This document shows, piece by piece, positions 16,954 through 25,862 of a DNA stretch of 64,000 nt. The position numbers and the translations under genes were made by a program. This DNA comes from Pseudorhodobacter antarcticus (GTDB lineage: Bacteria; Pseudomonadota; Alphaproteobacteria; Rhodobacterales; Rhodobacteraceae): assembly GCF_900110135.1 (NCBI RefSeq), contig NZ_FOCO01000007.1:1-64000 (forward strand). Direction: 5' to 3'. Positions within the stretch are counted from its first letter, which is position 1. The number at the start of each line of letters is the position of its first letter. The notes below the pieces were generated by a model that worked only from the letters and a program-made list of their open reading frames with translations, was not told the origin of the DNA and did no database searches.

Positions 16954-17987
16954 CCCCAATCCAGAACAACTTTTCCTGATTGCCCCGACCGCATCGCGGC
17001 AAAGCCTGCGTCAAAATCATCCACCTTAAAGCGGTGGGTGATGACGCGGCGCACGTCTAGACCGTTTTCTAACAGCGCGATCATCTTGTACCATGTTTCA
17101 AAAATCTCTCGTCCGTAGACACCTTTGATGGTGATCGCTTTGAACACGATGCGCGACCAATCCACAGGGGATTTACCCGGGGGAATACCCAGCATGGCGA
17201 TGCGACCGCCCATGGTCATCGCTTCAATCATCTGGTCCAGCGCGTGTTGGTTGCCCGACATTTCCATCCCAATATCAAAGCCTTGCTTCATTTTCAGCCG
17301 GGCTATCACATCACGCAAATCCTCAGACGCGACATTGACGGGCACCACATCGGCAACTGACGCGGCCAATTCCAATCGGGCTGGGTTCACATCCGTGATC
17401 ACCACATGGCGCGCGCCAACGTGGCGCGCAACCGCGGCTGCCATGATGCCAATCGGCCCTGCCCCGGTGATCAAAACATCCTCACCCACCAAATCAAACG
17501 ACAGCGCTGTGTGAACCGCATTGCCCAGCGGGTCCAAAATCGCACCAATTTCATCATCAATTGTGTCGGGCAGCGGCACCACGTTAAAGGCGGGCAAGCG
17601 CAGGTATTGCGCAAAGGCACCCGGTTCATTGACGCCAATGCCCCGCGTGGCAGGGTCAAGGTGAAACTTGCCCGCGCGACTTTGGCGGCTTTGTTTGCCG
17701 ATCAAATGCCCCTCACCCGAACAGCGTTGGCCAATCGACAAGCCCTCAACATTACGGCCCATTTCCACAATTTCGCCCGCAAATTCATGTCCAGTGATCA
17801 AAGGCACGGGCACAGTGCGCGCCGCCCATTCATCCCAATTCCAGATATGAATATCCGTGCCGCAAATCCCGGTTTGACGGATACGGATCAACACATCATC
17901 AGGGCCAATTTCAGGCACCGGGCGGCGTTCCATCCACAGGCCAGATTCGGCGCGGGCCTTGACCAGTGCTTTCATATCATTGTGCAT
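16950..17987 (-). CDS. tdh: L-threonine 3-dehydrogenase lacking the structural zinc cysteines
   Basis: Tdh oxidises L-threonine to 2-amino-3-ketobutyrate with NAD, the substrate of Kbl encoded just upstream. The 345 residues have the medium-chain dehydrogenase layout: catalytic zinc ligands C42 ([14 protein letters not shown]) and H67-E68 (GHEFAGEI), and a Rossmann motif [13 protein letters not shown]. The lobe that binds a second, structural zinc in E. coli Tdh has Gly97, Ser100, Ser103 and Asp111 at the four cysteine positions, so that zinc is probably absent. The start codon overlaps the kbl stop (TGATG); an alternative start lies four codons later. Confidence 0.9.
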   Translation of the reverse strand: MHNDMKALVKARAESGLWMERRPVPEIGPDDVLIRIRQTGICGTDIHIWNWDEWAARTVPVPLITGHEFAGEIVEMGRNVEGLSIGQRCSGEGHLIGKQSRQSRAGKFHLDPATRGIGVNEPGAFAQYLRLPAFNVVPLPDTIDDEIGAILDPLGNAVHTALSFDLVGEDVLITGAGPIGIMAAAVARHVGARHVVITDVNPARLELAASVADVVPVNVASEDLRDVIARLKMKQGFDIGMEMSGNQHALDQMIEAMTMGGRIAMLGIPPGKSPVDWSRIVFKAITIKGVYGREIFETWYKMIALLENGLDVRRVITHRFKVDDFDAGFAAMRSGQSGKVVLDWG

Positions 17988-19168
17988 CAGATGACCCCCA
18001 CAGCGCGGCCCGCAGCGCGAAATGCGTCAAGGCCAAAATCCAAATCATCGCGGGTTAACGCCGCATTTATCTGCGTGCGAATCCGCGCCCGGCCCTTTGG
18101 CACCACGGGAAAAAAGAAACCCGCCACATGCACGCCACGCTTGCCCAAATCCTGCGCCATCGCCTGCGCCACTTTTGCTTCCCCCAACATCACGGGAATG
18201 ATCGGATGCTCGCCCGGCAACACATCAAAACCGGTATCGGTCAGGCCCGCACGCCAATAGGCGGCATTGGCAAACAGCTGCGCGCGCAGATCATCGGCAC
18301 TTTCAACCAAATCCAGCGCGGCAAGCCCTGCCGCCACAATCATCGGGGGCAGCGCGTTGGAAAACAGATAGGGCCGCGCGCGTTGGCGCAGTAGGTCCAC
18401 CACCGCTTGCGGTCCCGCGATATAGCCGCCCAACGCACCACCCAGCGCCTTGCCCAAGGTGCCCGTGATAACATCCGCCTTGATGCCAAAATGCGCCGGC
18501 GTGCCGCGCCCTTGCGGCCCCATAAAGCCCGTTGCATGGCAATCATCCACCATTAACAACGCGCCATAAGCATCTGCCAGCGCTCGAATTTCCGGCAACT
18601 TGGCCAGAAAGCCATCCATAGAAAACACACCATCCGTTGCAATCATGATGAACCGCGCGCCGCCTGCGCGGGCGGCCTGCAACTGCGCCTCTAGGTCGGT
18701 CATATCAGAGTTGGCGTAACGAAAGCGGCGGGCCTTGCACAGCCGGATACCATCAATGATTGACGCATGGTTCAGGCTGTCGGAAATCACCGCATCCTCT
18801 GTCCCCAGCAGCGGTTCAAACAACCCGCCATTCGCGTCAAAACACGCCGCAAACAAAATGGAATCATCTTGACCCAGATAGGCCGCCAAGCGCGTTTCCA
18901 GCTTGCGGTGCAAATCTTGGGTGCCGCAAATAAAACGGACCGACGCCATGCCATACCCATCCGTATCCAGCGCACGATGGGCCGCAGCGGTCAAATTTGG
19001 ATGGTTCGCCAACCCAAGATAGTTGTTGGCGCATAAGTTCAACATCCGCGCACCCGCCATCGACACATGCGTGCCCTGCGGGCCAGAGATCATTCGTTCG
19101 CGCTTGGTCATGCCATCGGCATCAATCGCGGCGAGTTCGGTTTTGATATGCGTTAAGAATTCCGACAT
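17987..19168 (-). CDS. kbl: Glycine C-acetyltransferase (2-amino-3-ketobutyrate CoA ligase)
   Basis: Kbl splits 2-amino-3-ketobutyrate with CoA into glycine and acetyl-CoA, completing the Tdh route of threonine breakdown. The 393-residue PLP enzyme of the alpha-oxoamine synthase family shows [44 protein letters not shown] and [15 protein letters not shown], which holds the PLP lysine. GGAGGG lies 7-8 bases before the ATG. The promoter region carries two operator-like palindromes and a good sigma-70 promoter, and an XRE/cupin regulator gene lies immediately upstream on the same strand. Confidence 0.96.
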   Translation of the reverse strand: MSEFLTHIKTELAAIDADGMTKRERMISGPQGTHVSMAGARMLNLCANNYLGLANHPNLTAAAHRALDTDGYGMASVRFICGTQDLHRKLETRLAAYLGQDDSILFAACFDANGGLFEPLLGTEDAVISDSLNHASIIDGIRLCKARRFRYANSDMTDLEAQLQAARAGGARFIMIATDGVFSMDGFLAKLPEIRALADAYGALLMVDDCHATGFMGPQGRGTPAHFGIKADVITGTLGKALGGALGGYIAGPQAVVDLLRQRARPYLFSNALPPMIVAAGLAALDLVESADDLRAQLFANAAYWRAGLTDTGFDVLPGEHPIIPVMLGEAKVAQAMAQDLGKRGVHVAGFFFPVVPKGRARIRTQINAALTRDDLDFGLDAFRAAGRAVGVI

Positions 19169-19180
19169 TACAGATATCCC

Positions 19181-19194
19181 TCCGTGTTAACGGA
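19181..19194. promoter_or_regulatory. Operator-like palindrome O1 at the kbl start site
   Basis: TCCGTGTTAACGGA, an inverted repeat TCCG-N6-CGGA, directly downstream of the kbl -10 hexamer and so covering the expected transcription start. It shares form and length with O2 at 19239-19252. Confidence 0.6.
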
Positions 19195-19223
19195 AATATG
19201 CCATAAGCACATGAACGCGTCAA
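19195..19223 (-). promoter_or_regulatory. Sigma-70 promoter of kbl-tdh
   Basis: On the minus strand, -35 TTGACG (19218-19223), a 17-base spacer and -10 CATATT (19195-19200). It lies 27-55 bases upstream of the kbl ATG and between two matching palindromes. Confidence 0.65.
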
Positions 19224-19238
19224 TATGCAGGATTAAAT

Positions 19239-19252
19239 TCCGCTATACCGGA
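19239..19252. promoter_or_regulatory. Operator-like palindrome O2 upstream of the kbl promoter
   Basis: TCCGCTATACCGGA, again TCCG-N6-CGGA, centred 58 bases from O1 and upstream of the -35. The pair is suited to cooperative binding or looping by a dimeric HTH protein; the adjacent XRE/cupin gene is the obvious candidate (inference). Confidence 0.55.
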
Positions 19253-19275
19253 TATCCCCATCACACCGCGCCCTT

Positions 19276-19833
19276 TCAACTGCCCTGCACAATTAAAATT
19301 GCCCGTGCTGGGGCGGTCCCACATTCCGCAATCTCATGCACCCGATCAGCGCAGTACCGGGCGGTATCACCCAGCCCAATTTCGACAATGTCAGCGCCAG
19401 ACACCACCCGCAAACGGCCCGCAATTACAGTCAAATGTTCCCGGCACCCCACAGAATGGGGCGCAGAGACAAGGCTGCCGCCTGGCTGAAAGTCGAGGTC
19501 ATACACCTCATGTGCGCCAACGGTTTCGGCGGGTGACAGGATACGGATGCGCAGCCCTGTGCCGTGGCCCGTCATCACCGGGGCGGCAGCGGCGGCGGTG
19601 ACGTCTATGCCCGGTTCTGGCCGCGCCTCCAACAACCCGGCAAAATCAACACCCAGCGCTTGGGTCAGGTTCCACAGGGTCGCTACGGTTGGGCTTGATT
19701 CGCCCCGCTCGATCTGGCTGACCATCGACCGGCTGACCCCCGAAATGCCCGCAACAGCATCAAGGCTTAACCCCTTGGCCTTGCGCGCCGCACGCAGGCG
19801 TTCTGCCAATCTGTCGGTAATCGTCTCGGTCAT
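19276..19833 (-). CDS. XRE-type regulator with C-terminal cupin domain
   Basis: A likely transcription factor of 185 residues. The N-terminal lambda-repressor-type HTH spans ~8-62 (LRAARKAKGLSLDAVAGISG, SRSMVSQIERGESSPTVATLW), and the C-terminal cupin (~110-180: DLDFQPGGSLVSAPHSVGCREHLTVIAGR split in the middle) would sense a small ligand. Such regulators often control amino-acid catabolism. Its position directly upstream of kbl-tdh, and the two palindromes around the kbl promoter, suggest it regulates threonine use, which is not proven. Ligand and direction of control are unknown. Confidence 0.85.
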   Translation of the reverse strand: MTETITDRLAERLRAARKAKGLSLDAVAGISGVSRSMVSQIERGESSPTVATLWNLTQALGVDFAGLLEARPEPGIDVTAAAAAPVMTGHGTGLRIRILSPAETVGAHEVYDLDFQPGGSLVSAPHSVGCREHLTVIAGRLRVVSGADIVEIGLGDTARYCADRVHEIAECGTAPARAILIVQGS

Positions 19834-19914
19834 GCCAAATCCCTTTAATAAACGAAGATTGCCCCGACGAGCATCTTTAGGTCAATGGGATTTCTGAGTG
19901 GGTATTTGCTGAAA

Positions 19915-19991
19915 TGGTCGGGGCGATAGGATTCGAACCTACGACATCCAGTTCCCAAAACTGGCGCGCTACCAGACTGCGCTACGCCCCG
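19915..19991 (-). tRNA. tRNA-Pro (anticodon TGG)
   Basis: The minus-strand sequence folds as a cloverleaf: acceptor CGGGGCG paired with CGCCCCG, anticodon stem CCAGT/ACTGG enclosing TTTGGGA (anticodon TGG), T-loop TTCGAATC. Discriminator A and CCA are encoded (19915-19918). Length is 77 including CCA. Confidence 0.97.
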
Positions 19992-20063
19992 ACTTTCAGC
20001 GTCTGGTCCACCGTCTGGACCTGATACGCGTTACATAAGACAACACATTCGGATTGAAAAGCC

Positions 20064-20537
20064 TTATTGCGACACACAACGCCATTGGGCTGTCGATTGT
20101 TCCAAATCTGGGTGGCGGATTACGGCACCGGGGGTAATCCCCAGCCGTTCGGCCAGCCCGCCGTTGATTTCCAGAATGGTCAAAATACCCTCGCCGCCAT
20201 CAATACCTGTTTCATCATGCGGAATGGCATTGGCGTGGACATGCTGCACCAGACCTGTCGCATCGGCAAAGATCATATCCAGCGGAATCAACGTGTTTTT
20301 CATCCAAAAAACCGCACGTTGCGGCCGTTCATAGATAAACAGCATGCCCGATGATTTCGGCATGTTTTCACGAAACATCAACCCTTTCGCGCGGGTTTCG
20401 GGGCTGTCCACCACCTCTACCGAAAATCGGGCCATGCCGCCGTTGGTCAGGCGCAAATCAACCTGACCAGGCGCGCAATCTGCCCATGCTGCCAAAGGGG
20501 TCGCTGCCAACAAAAGCGCCAGCAGCAGCCGTTTCAT
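20064..20537 (-). CDS. DUF192 family exported protein
   Basis: The function is unknown. The 157-residue product has a signal peptide (MKRLLLALLLAATPLAAWA) and a single DUF192 domain with FSVEVVDSPETRAKGLMFRE, MLFIYERPQRAVFWMKNTLI and GLAERLGITPGAVI. It is predicted periplasmic. The start at 20537 overlaps the cold-shock gene stop (ATGA at 20534-20537), so expression is tied to that gene; the ATG at 20564 is less likely because it delays the signal peptide. Confidence 0.85.
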   Translation of the reverse strand: MKRLLLALLLAATPLAAWADCAPGQVDLRLTNGGMARFSVEVVDSPETRAKGLMFRENMPKSSGMLFIYERPQRAVFWMKNTLIPLDMIFADATGLVQHVHANAIPHDETGIDGGEGILTILEINGGLAERLGITPGAVIRHPDLEQSTAQWRCVSQ

Positions 20538-21070
20538 TTCGCCTCTCGCAAGGCAGAATCCCATGCAAGCACTTGGGCGGCCATGCGGCCCCGCTTGCCT
20601 TCAATGATGCGCAAACAAATCGCCTCGCCCGCAGTAAGGTCTGCAAAGCCAGACATGCGCAGCACCTCTACATGAACAAACACATCTTCATTGCGGCCAA
20701 ACACGTTGGCAAAGCCAAATCCTTTGCCTTTATCGAACCATTTGACTCGCGCAGGTTCCATTGGGCACGCCGCAATATCTTCGGCGCTGAACGTATTACT
20801 TTCGCCCGCCATCAAAAACCCGCTGCCTTCCGGCGGGGTGATCGAAACCACCTCAACCGCTTGAACACCGCGTTTGGTTTGTTGGCATTTGACGGTGATA
20901 TCCGCTCCATCGGCAACCGTGTTTTGCCCAAAGTTGCGCAAAACATTAGCGTGCAGCAGCACGTCAGATCCCGTCGTTTCGGACAGAATAAAGCCGAACC
21001 CTTTGACCGGATCGAACCATTTCACACGGCCAGATAGAACCAGCAGCGGCATTTCGTCATCTTCATTCAT
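20534..21070 (-). CDS. Two-domain cold-shock protein
   Basis: A single-stranded nucleic-acid-binding protein of 178 residues with two cold-shock domains. Domain 1 (~12-78) has GRVKWFDPVKGFGFILSE; domain 2 (~105-172) has ARVKWFDKGKGFGFANVFG and DVFVHVEVL. Both retain the aromatic RNP1 (GFGF) core; RNP2 is DVLLHANVL in the first and DVFVHVEVL in the second. A fused double CSD is common in alphaproteobacteria, where it acts as an RNA chaperone. It is translationally coupled to the DUF192 gene downstream, and 115 bases separate it from pdxH. Confidence 0.92.
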   Translation of the reverse strand: MNEDDEMPLLVLSGRVKWFDPVKGFGFILSETTGSDVLLHANVLRNFGQNTVADGADITVKCQQTKRGVQAVEVVSITPPEGSGFLMAGESNTFSAEDIAACPMEPARVKWFDKGKGFGFANVFGRNEDVFVHVEVLRMSGFADLTAGEAICLRIIEGKRGRMAAQVLAWDSALREAK

Positions 21071-21185
21071 GGCAGAGCCTCTTCCCCAGATTTAGCCCTA
21101 ATTCCTACGTTCTGTTTGAAGTTGGCATAAGGTACAAGGGCAATTCACCACAAATGCGCACATTCTTCTCTGCAGCTACGCACGG

Positions 21186-21800
21186 TTACGGGTTCAAACG
21201 TTGCGTCATCCAAGCCCCATCACTACCGCTGAGTGTCCAGCGAAACCGGTCATGCAACCTAAAGGCACCATCGGCCCAAAATTCAATTTCAGTCGGGATG
21301 ATTCGTATCCCGCCCCAAAACGGCGGGCGGGCCGGGTTGGTTCCGTGGGTGGCCGTAATTTTCGCCACCTCTGCCACAAGTGCCGTACGCGACGACAACG
21401 GCTGTGATTGCGCCGATGCCCATGCGCCCAACCGACTTTTCAGTGAACGCGACGCGTAATAAGCGTCGGCAATAGGGCCATCCTCGCGTTCTGTCATCCC
21501 ACGCACACGGATTTGGCGATGCAACGATTTCCAATGCATAACAAAGGCCGCTTTGCCCGATGCTTCTATCTCGCGCCCTTTGCGGCTGGTGTAATTGGTG
21601 TAAAACACAAAGGCCGCAGGCTCGATCTCTTTCAGCAAAACCATGCGGGTGTTGGGCATGCCGTCCGCGTCAACCGTGGCCAGTGCAATGGCATTGGGAT
21701 CATTTGGCTCGCTTGCCTCCGCCTCGCTCAACCACGCTTTGGCCAATGCAAAAGGGTCGTCGCCCGCAAATATTCCACCCCGGTCCATGTCAATCCCCAT
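21186..21800 (-). CDS. pdxH: Pyridoxamine 5'-phosphate oxidase
   Basis: An FMN-dependent oxidase giving PLP from pyridoxamine or pyridoxine phosphate. The 204 residues include [39 protein letters not shown], the FMN-binding [19 protein letters not shown] and the C-terminal family signature around [21 protein letters not shown] use the ATG at 21800; a second ATG at 21788 with GGGGAT before it is equally possible, and codons back to 21908 lie in the fabI promoter region. It diverges from fabI. Confidence 0.93.
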   Translation of the reverse strand: MGIDMDRGGIFAGDDPFALAKAWLSEAEASEPNDPNAIALATVDADGMPNTRMVLLKEIEPAAFVFYTNYTSRKGREIEASGKAAFVMHWKSLHRQIRVRGMTEREDGPIADAYYASRSLKSRLGAWASAQSQPLSSRTALVAEVAKITATHGTNPARPPFWGGIRIIPTEIEFWADGAFRLHDRFRWTLSGSDGAWMTQRLNP

Positions 21801-21867
21801 CAGTATTAAACCAATCTGCACACTAGGCCTCGGTGTGCCAAGAGCAAGGCGCAAAACACCGCAAGGC

Positions 21868-21896
21868 TTGATGCGGCCAAGTCTATCGCCTAAACC
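21868..21896 (+). promoter_or_regulatory. Possible sigma-70 promoter for fabI
   Basis: TTGATG (21868-21873), 17-base spacer, TAAACC (21891-21896), 39 bases before the fabI ATG. The match to the -10 consensus is only moderate. Confidence 0.35.
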
Positions 21897-21934
21897 CTGC
21901 GACAACACAGAGAGAAAATCAGGGGGATACTTTC

Positions 21935-22765
21935 ATGGCAGGACTTTTGGCAGGCAAGCGCGGGCTGATCATGGGGCTTGCCAATGACAAGTCCATCGCA
22001 TGGGGCATCGCCAAGGCCTGCGCGGACCAAGGCGCGGAACTCGCATTCTCGTACCAAGGCGAGCAGTTGAAAAAGCGGGTTGAACCGCTTGCAGCGTCCA
22101 TCGGCGCGACAGAGATGATTGAATGTGACGTCAGTGATGAGGCGTCGCTGGATCGGGTTTTCGACCATATCAAATCGGTCTGGGGCACGATTGATTTCGT
22201 CGTTCACGCCATTGGGTTTTCCGACAAGGCCGAATTGCGAGGCCGCTATGTTGATACAGGGCGCGACAATTTCCTGATGTCGATGGATATCTCAGTCTAT
22301 TCCTTTACCGCCGTGTGCCGCCGCGCCGCCGCTATTATGAAACCCGGTGGCAGCTTGCTAACGCTGACCTATTACGGCGCGGAAAAGGTGATGCCGCATT
22401 ACAACGTGATGGGCCTGTGCAAGGCAGCACTGGAAGCGTCGGTGAAATACATCGCCGAGGATTTAGGCAAAGACGGCATCCGCTGCAACGCAATCTCGGC
22501 AGGCCCTATCAAAACCCTCGCGTCCAGCGGTATTGGCGATTTCCGCTATATCATGCGTTGGAATGAGTTGAACTCGCCCCTGCGCCGCAACGTAACGCAA
22601 GAGGAGGTGGGCAAGGCGGCCCTTTACCTTCTGTCCGATCTCGGCTCCGGCACCACGGGCGAAAACCTGCATGTCGATGCGGGCTATCATGTGGTGGGGA
22701 TGAAGGCGGTCGACGCGCCCGATATCGACGTGGTCACCGCAAAAGCGCAAAAAGGCGCTGAATGA
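21935..22765 (+). CDS. fabI: Enoyl-[acyl-carrier-protein] reductase (NADH) FabI
   Basis: FabI catalyses the last reduction of each fatty-acid elongation cycle. The 276-residue SDR protein has the FabI-specific N-terminal GLANDKSIAWGIAKA, catalytic Y156 and K163 (HYNVMGLCK; Y-x6-K), the upstream Y146, and NAISAGPIKTLA. It keeps the residues typical of triclosan-sensitive enzymes, which I have not tested further. A good GGGGGA site precedes the ATG. It overlaps the following LysE-type gene by 4 bases. Confidence 0.95.
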   Translation: MAGLLAGKRGLIMGLANDKSIAWGIAKACADQGAELAFSYQGEQLKKRVEPLAASIGATEMIECDVSDEASLDRVFDHIKSVWGTIDFVVHAIGFSDKAELRGRYVDTGRDNFLMSMDISVYSFTAVCRRAAAIMKPGGSLLTLTYYGAEKVMPHYNVMGLCKAALEASVKYIAEDLGKDGIRCNAISAGPIKTLASSGIGDFRYIMRWNELNSPLRRNVTQEEVGKAALYLLSDLGSGTTGENLHVDAGYHVVGMKAVDAPDIDVVTAKAQKGAE

Positions 22766-23367
22766 CGCTTGAAGCACTGCTGACACTGGTGGCAGTGCTG
22801 ACCCCGGCGATCCTGTCGCCGGGGCCAAGCATTATCGCGGCCATCCAACTTGCCCTCTCGCAGGGCCGCGAAAAGGCCTTGCCTTACGGGATTGGCCTGG
22901 CGTTTGGAGCCTCCCTTTGGTGCTTGTTCGCGCTGTTTGGGTTGGCAGTGGTGTTCAAACTGTATCCGCCACTTTTCATCGCAGCAAAGGTGTTGGGCGG
23001 CACTTACCTACTGTACATGGCGATTGGCCTGTTTCGCGGCGCACGCGCGCCTTTGCCTGCCGCAGCAGAACGCCGTTTTGGTACAGGCTTTGGCGGCGGG
23101 ATAATCCTGTCATTGTCCAACCCAAAACCAGCGCTGTTTTACTCTGCTGTGGTGCTGTCGATTTTCCCCAACCCACAGGGCGTAGCAAACATCGCGCTGA
23201 TCTATGCGACGGCCCTTGCCACCGAATTGTTTTGGTATTCCGCCGTCACATTGTCGATGTCGACAAACCTGATGCGAAAACGCTATCTTGCCGCAAAAGT
23301 CTGGATCGATACCACGGCCGCCCTTGCCATGATGGCCCTCGCGGTGATGCTCATCTTTAACCTCTAA
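22762..23367 (+). CDS. LysE/RhtB family exporter (first of pair)
   Basis: An inner-membrane exporter of amino acids or related small molecules, 201 residues, with about six hydrophobic segments and the family signature ILSPGPSIIAAIQLALSQG near the N-terminus, plus LSLSNPKPALFYSAVV in the middle. The substrate is not predictable. It overlaps fabI by 4 bases (ATGA) and is followed 10 bases later by a second, related exporter gene. Confidence 0.85.
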   Translation: MTLEALLTLVAVLTPAILSPGPSIIAAIQLALSQGREKALPYGIGLAFGASLWCLFALFGLAVVFKLYPPLFIAAKVLGGTYLLYMAIGLFRGARAPLPAAAERRFGTGFGGGIILSLSNPKPALFYSAVVLSIFPNPQGVANIALIYATALATELFWYSAVTLSMSTNLMRKRYLAAKVWIDTTAALAMMALAVMLIFNL

Positions 23368-23377
23368 AGGCCACGTT

Positions 23378-23992
23378 ATGACCCTGACCGCCTTTCTCGC
23401 CGTCGCCTTTCTGCACCTGATGGCCGCCATCAGCCCCGGCCCCGCCGTCCTCATGGCCGCGCGCACAGGCGTGACCGAAGGGATGCGCACGGGCACATTC
23501 CTTGCCTTTGGCATTGGTGCGGGCGCTGTGATTTGGGCCATGGCCGCCCTGTTTGGGCTGGCTTTGGTGTTTCAGGCGGCACCTGCTCTTTTGTGGGCCC
23601 TCAAACTGGTCGGGGCGGCCTACCTCTTGCACATGGCGTGGGTCATGTGGCGCGATGCGGCCCAACCCTTGGATATGACGCAGCGCAGCGCCCTGCCCCG
23701 CGCGGCCCTTTCGCCCTTTCGCCTAGGGCTTGTCACCCAGCTTGCAAACCCAAAACCTGCCGTGCTGTTTTCCGCCATTTTCATTGGCACCGTGCCACCG
23801 CAAACCCCGCTTTGGGTTTATGCCGCCCTTTTGATCGTTGTGTTTTTGAATGAGGCGTTGTGGAATATCTTTGTCGCACGCATCTTTTCCTTTGAACGCA
23901 CGCGCAGCGGCTATATCACGCTTAAAACCATTCTGGACCGCGTGTTCGGCGATATGCTTGCCCTTCTGGGCTTGAAAATTGCCGCAACCTGA
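23378..23992 (+). CDS. LysE/RhtB family exporter (second of pair)
   Basis: A paralogue of the preceding gene, 204 residues. The family motif reads ISPGPAVLMAARTGVTEG and the mid-protein block QLANPKPAVLFSAIFIG. Six hydrophobic segments are visible. The two copies are clearly diverged (about one-third identical by eye), so this is an old tandem duplication or two independent family members rather than a recent repeat. It forms a run with fabI and gpt on the plus strand. Confidence 0.85.
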   Translation: MTLTAFLAVAFLHLMAAISPGPAVLMAARTGVTEGMRTGTFLAFGIGAGAVIWAMAALFGLALVFQAAPALLWALKLVGAAYLLHMAWVMWRDAAQPLDMTQRSALPRAALSPFRLGLVTQLANPKPAVLFSAIFIGTVPPQTPLWVYAALLIVVFLNEALWNIFVARIFSFERTRSGYITLKTILDRVFGDMLALLGLKIAAT

Positions 23993-24016
23993 TCCGCCAC
24001 CAAAAGGGATACGACC

Positions 24017-24520
24017 ATGACCGACCGTTTGCCCCATGAAAAAGGCTTCCACATTTCGTGGGATCAAATGCACCGCGATGCGCGCGCGCTGGCGTGGCGG
24101 CTGGATGGCAAAGGCCCCGACAATGGCGCGTGGAAGGCCGTTGTGGGCATCACCCGCGGCGGCATGGTGCCCGCGATGATCGTGGCGCGCGAACTCGACA
24201 TCCGCGTGGTCGATACGATTTCGGTGAAAAGCTACAGCCATCAAGACCGCTCGGAGGCGAGGGTTATCAAAGCACCGCAGGCCGACGTGATGGGCGACGG
24301 GACCGGCATTTTGATCGTGGATGATCTGGTCGATACCGGCAAAACGCTGGAACTGGTGCGCGCTTTGTATCCAAAGGCGCATTTTGCCACTGTTTACGCC
24401 AAACCCCATGGCCGCCCAATGGTGGAAACCTTCATCACCGAAGTCAGCCAAGACACTTGGATTTTCTTTCCTTGGGATATGGCGTTGCAATACGTCCAGC
24501 CCTACCGTGGCACCGATTGA
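24017..24520 (+). CDS. gpt: Xanthine phosphoribosyltransferase
   Basis: Converts xanthine and guanine with PRPP to XMP and GMP in purine salvage. The 167 residues contain [19 protein letters not shown], the PRPP-binding motif [14 protein letters not shown] and the base-contacting [11 protein letters not shown] and [12 protein letters not shown]. It is slightly longer than the E. coli enzyme (152). It lies 24 bases after the second exporter gene and is followed 22 bases later by an aminotransferase gene. Confidence 0.92.
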   Translation: MTDRLPHEKGFHISWDQMHRDARALAWRLDGKGPDNGAWKAVVGITRGGMVPAMIVARELDIRVVDTISVKSYSHQDRSEARVIKAPQADVMGDGTGILIVDDLVDTGKTLELVRALYPKAHFATVYAKPHGRPMVETFITEVSQDTWIFFPWDMALQYVQPYRGTD

Positions 24521-24542
24521 CCCCTAACGCACGGAGCCTGCA

Positions 24543-25721
24543 ATGATCCGCCCCCTCTCTTCCGCGATGGCCCAAACCGATGCCCCCCCGGTGATGGAGG
24601 CGCGGCGCTGGCTGGATGGGGTGACCTTTCCTGCAGATCGTCCCCTGATCAACGTGTCCCAAGCGGCCCCGGTGGACATGCCCCCCTTGGCCCTGCGCCA
24701 AGCAATTGCAGACGCCGCGATCAACGACCCCGCCGCCCATCTTTATGGCCCGGTGCTGGGCCTGCCCGCCCTGCGCACGGAAATCGCACATCAATGGACT
24801 GCGGCTTACGGCGGCCAAATTGAGGCGCATCACGTCGCCATCACCCAAGGCTGCAACCAAGCATTTACCGCCGTCATGTCCACATTGGCGGTTGCAGGCG
24901 ATGAAGTTATCCTGCCAACCCCTTGGTATTTCAATCATAAAATGTGGCTGGATATGCAGGCGGTGCGCTGCATCCCCCTCGCGTGCGGCCCGGGCCTTAT
25001 CCCAGATGCCACTGACGCCGCAAAACTCATCACCCCGCGCACTCGGGCTATTGTGCTGGTCAGCCCCAATAACCCCGGCGGTGCTGAATATCCGGCACAA
25101 ACCCTCACCGCTTTCATGGACCTCGCCCGTGCCCACGGCATCGCCCTGATCGTCGATGAAACCTACCGTGATTTTGACAGCCGCACAGGCGCGCCACATC
25201 ACCTTTTCACCGACCCCAAGTGGGCCAACACGCTGATCCACCTTTACAGCTTTTCCAAGGCCTACCGCCTCACCGGCCACCGCGTCGGCGCGATCGTGGC
25301 CCATGAAAACCGCTTGGCAGAGGTGGAGAAATTCCTCGACACCGTCGCAATCTGCCCCAACCAACTGGGCCAAATCGCAGCCCTCTGGGGCATGCGCAAT
25401 CTGGGCGACTGGGTGCAAGGCGAACGCGCCGAGATCCTTTTGCGCCGTAATGCCATGTCCCATGGGTTCAAAAATCTCCCCGATTGGACCCTCCTTGGTT
25501 GCGGCGCTTATTTCGCTTATGTCGAACACCCCTACGCCCTACCATCCGATGAATTCGCCAAGGCGCTGGTCACCCGCGCCTCCCTCCTCACTCTGCCCGG
25601 CACCATGTTTCAGCCGCACGGCTCGCCAGACGGCAAACGCCAAATCCGTATCGCTTTTGCCAACATCGACACCGCAGGCATCACCGAATTCTTCCACCGC
25701 CTCAAACACCTCACTCTTTGA
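24543..25721 (+). CDS. PLP-dependent aminotransferase, class I/II
   Basis: A fold-type I aminotransferase of 392 residues. It has the substrate-domain motif LYGPVLGLPALRTEIAHQW, VSPNNPGG with the PLP-contacting Asn, VDETYRDF with the Asp and Tyr contacts, and SFSKAYRLTGHRVG with the Schiff-base lysine. The AspC/AlaT-like group is clear, but the amino donor is not. The 20-nt dispersed element and a 9-bp hairpin follow within 35 bases of the stop and probably form its 3' end. Confidence 0.85.
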   Translation: MIRPLSSAMAQTDAPPVMEARRWLDGVTFPADRPLINVSQAAPVDMPPLALRQAIADAAINDPAAHLYGPVLGLPALRTEIAHQWTAAYGGQIEAHHVAITQGCNQAFTAVMSTLAVAGDEVILPTPWYFNHKMWLDMQAVRCIPLACGPGLIPDATDAAKLITPRTRAIVLVSPNNPGGAEYPAQTLTAFMDLARAHGIALIVDETYRDFDSRTGAPHHLFTDPKWANTLIHLYSFSKAYRLTGHRVGAIVAHENRLAEVEKFLDTVAICPNQLGQIAALWGMRNLGDWVQGERAEILLRRNAMSHGFKNLPDWTLLGCGAYFAYVEHPYALPSDEFAKALVTRASLLTLPGTMFQPHGSPDGKRQIRIAFANIDTAGITEFFHRLKHLTL

Positions 25722-25722
25722 T

Positions 25723-25742
25723 TTCGTATTGGCAGAAATACC
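25723..25742 (+). repeat. Dispersed 20-nt 3' element, copy C
   Basis: TTCGTATTGGCAGAAATACC begins 1 base after the aminotransferase stop, same orientation, followed by a strong hairpin at 25753-25775. One difference from the consensus TTCGTCTTGGNNNAAATACC. Confidence 0.75.
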
Positions 25743-25752
25743 TCGCCGGGGT

Positions 25753-25775
25753 CTGGGGGGCGCGTAGCCCCCCAG
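25753..25775 (+). terminator. Hairpin 3' of the aminotransferase gene
   Basis: A perfect 9-bp stem CTGGGGGGC / GCCCCCCAG with a 5-base loop. There is no T-run, so termination by this hairpin alone is uncertain. Confidence 0.5.
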
Positions 25776-25862
25776 CTCTGGCCACTCCGAACATCCCACA
25801 CCCTTGCCCCCACCAACCTAACCCCCTAAACAGTCCAAAACCCGTTTCCCAAAGGCAGAACC

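Noticed and set aside
22762-23992. Recent tandem duplication of a LysE gene
   Set aside because: The two proteins are too diverged in sequence to be a recent copy event.
24444-25529. 361-codon open frame antisense to the aminotransferase
   Set aside because: No domain; the sense aminotransferase has all PLP motifs.
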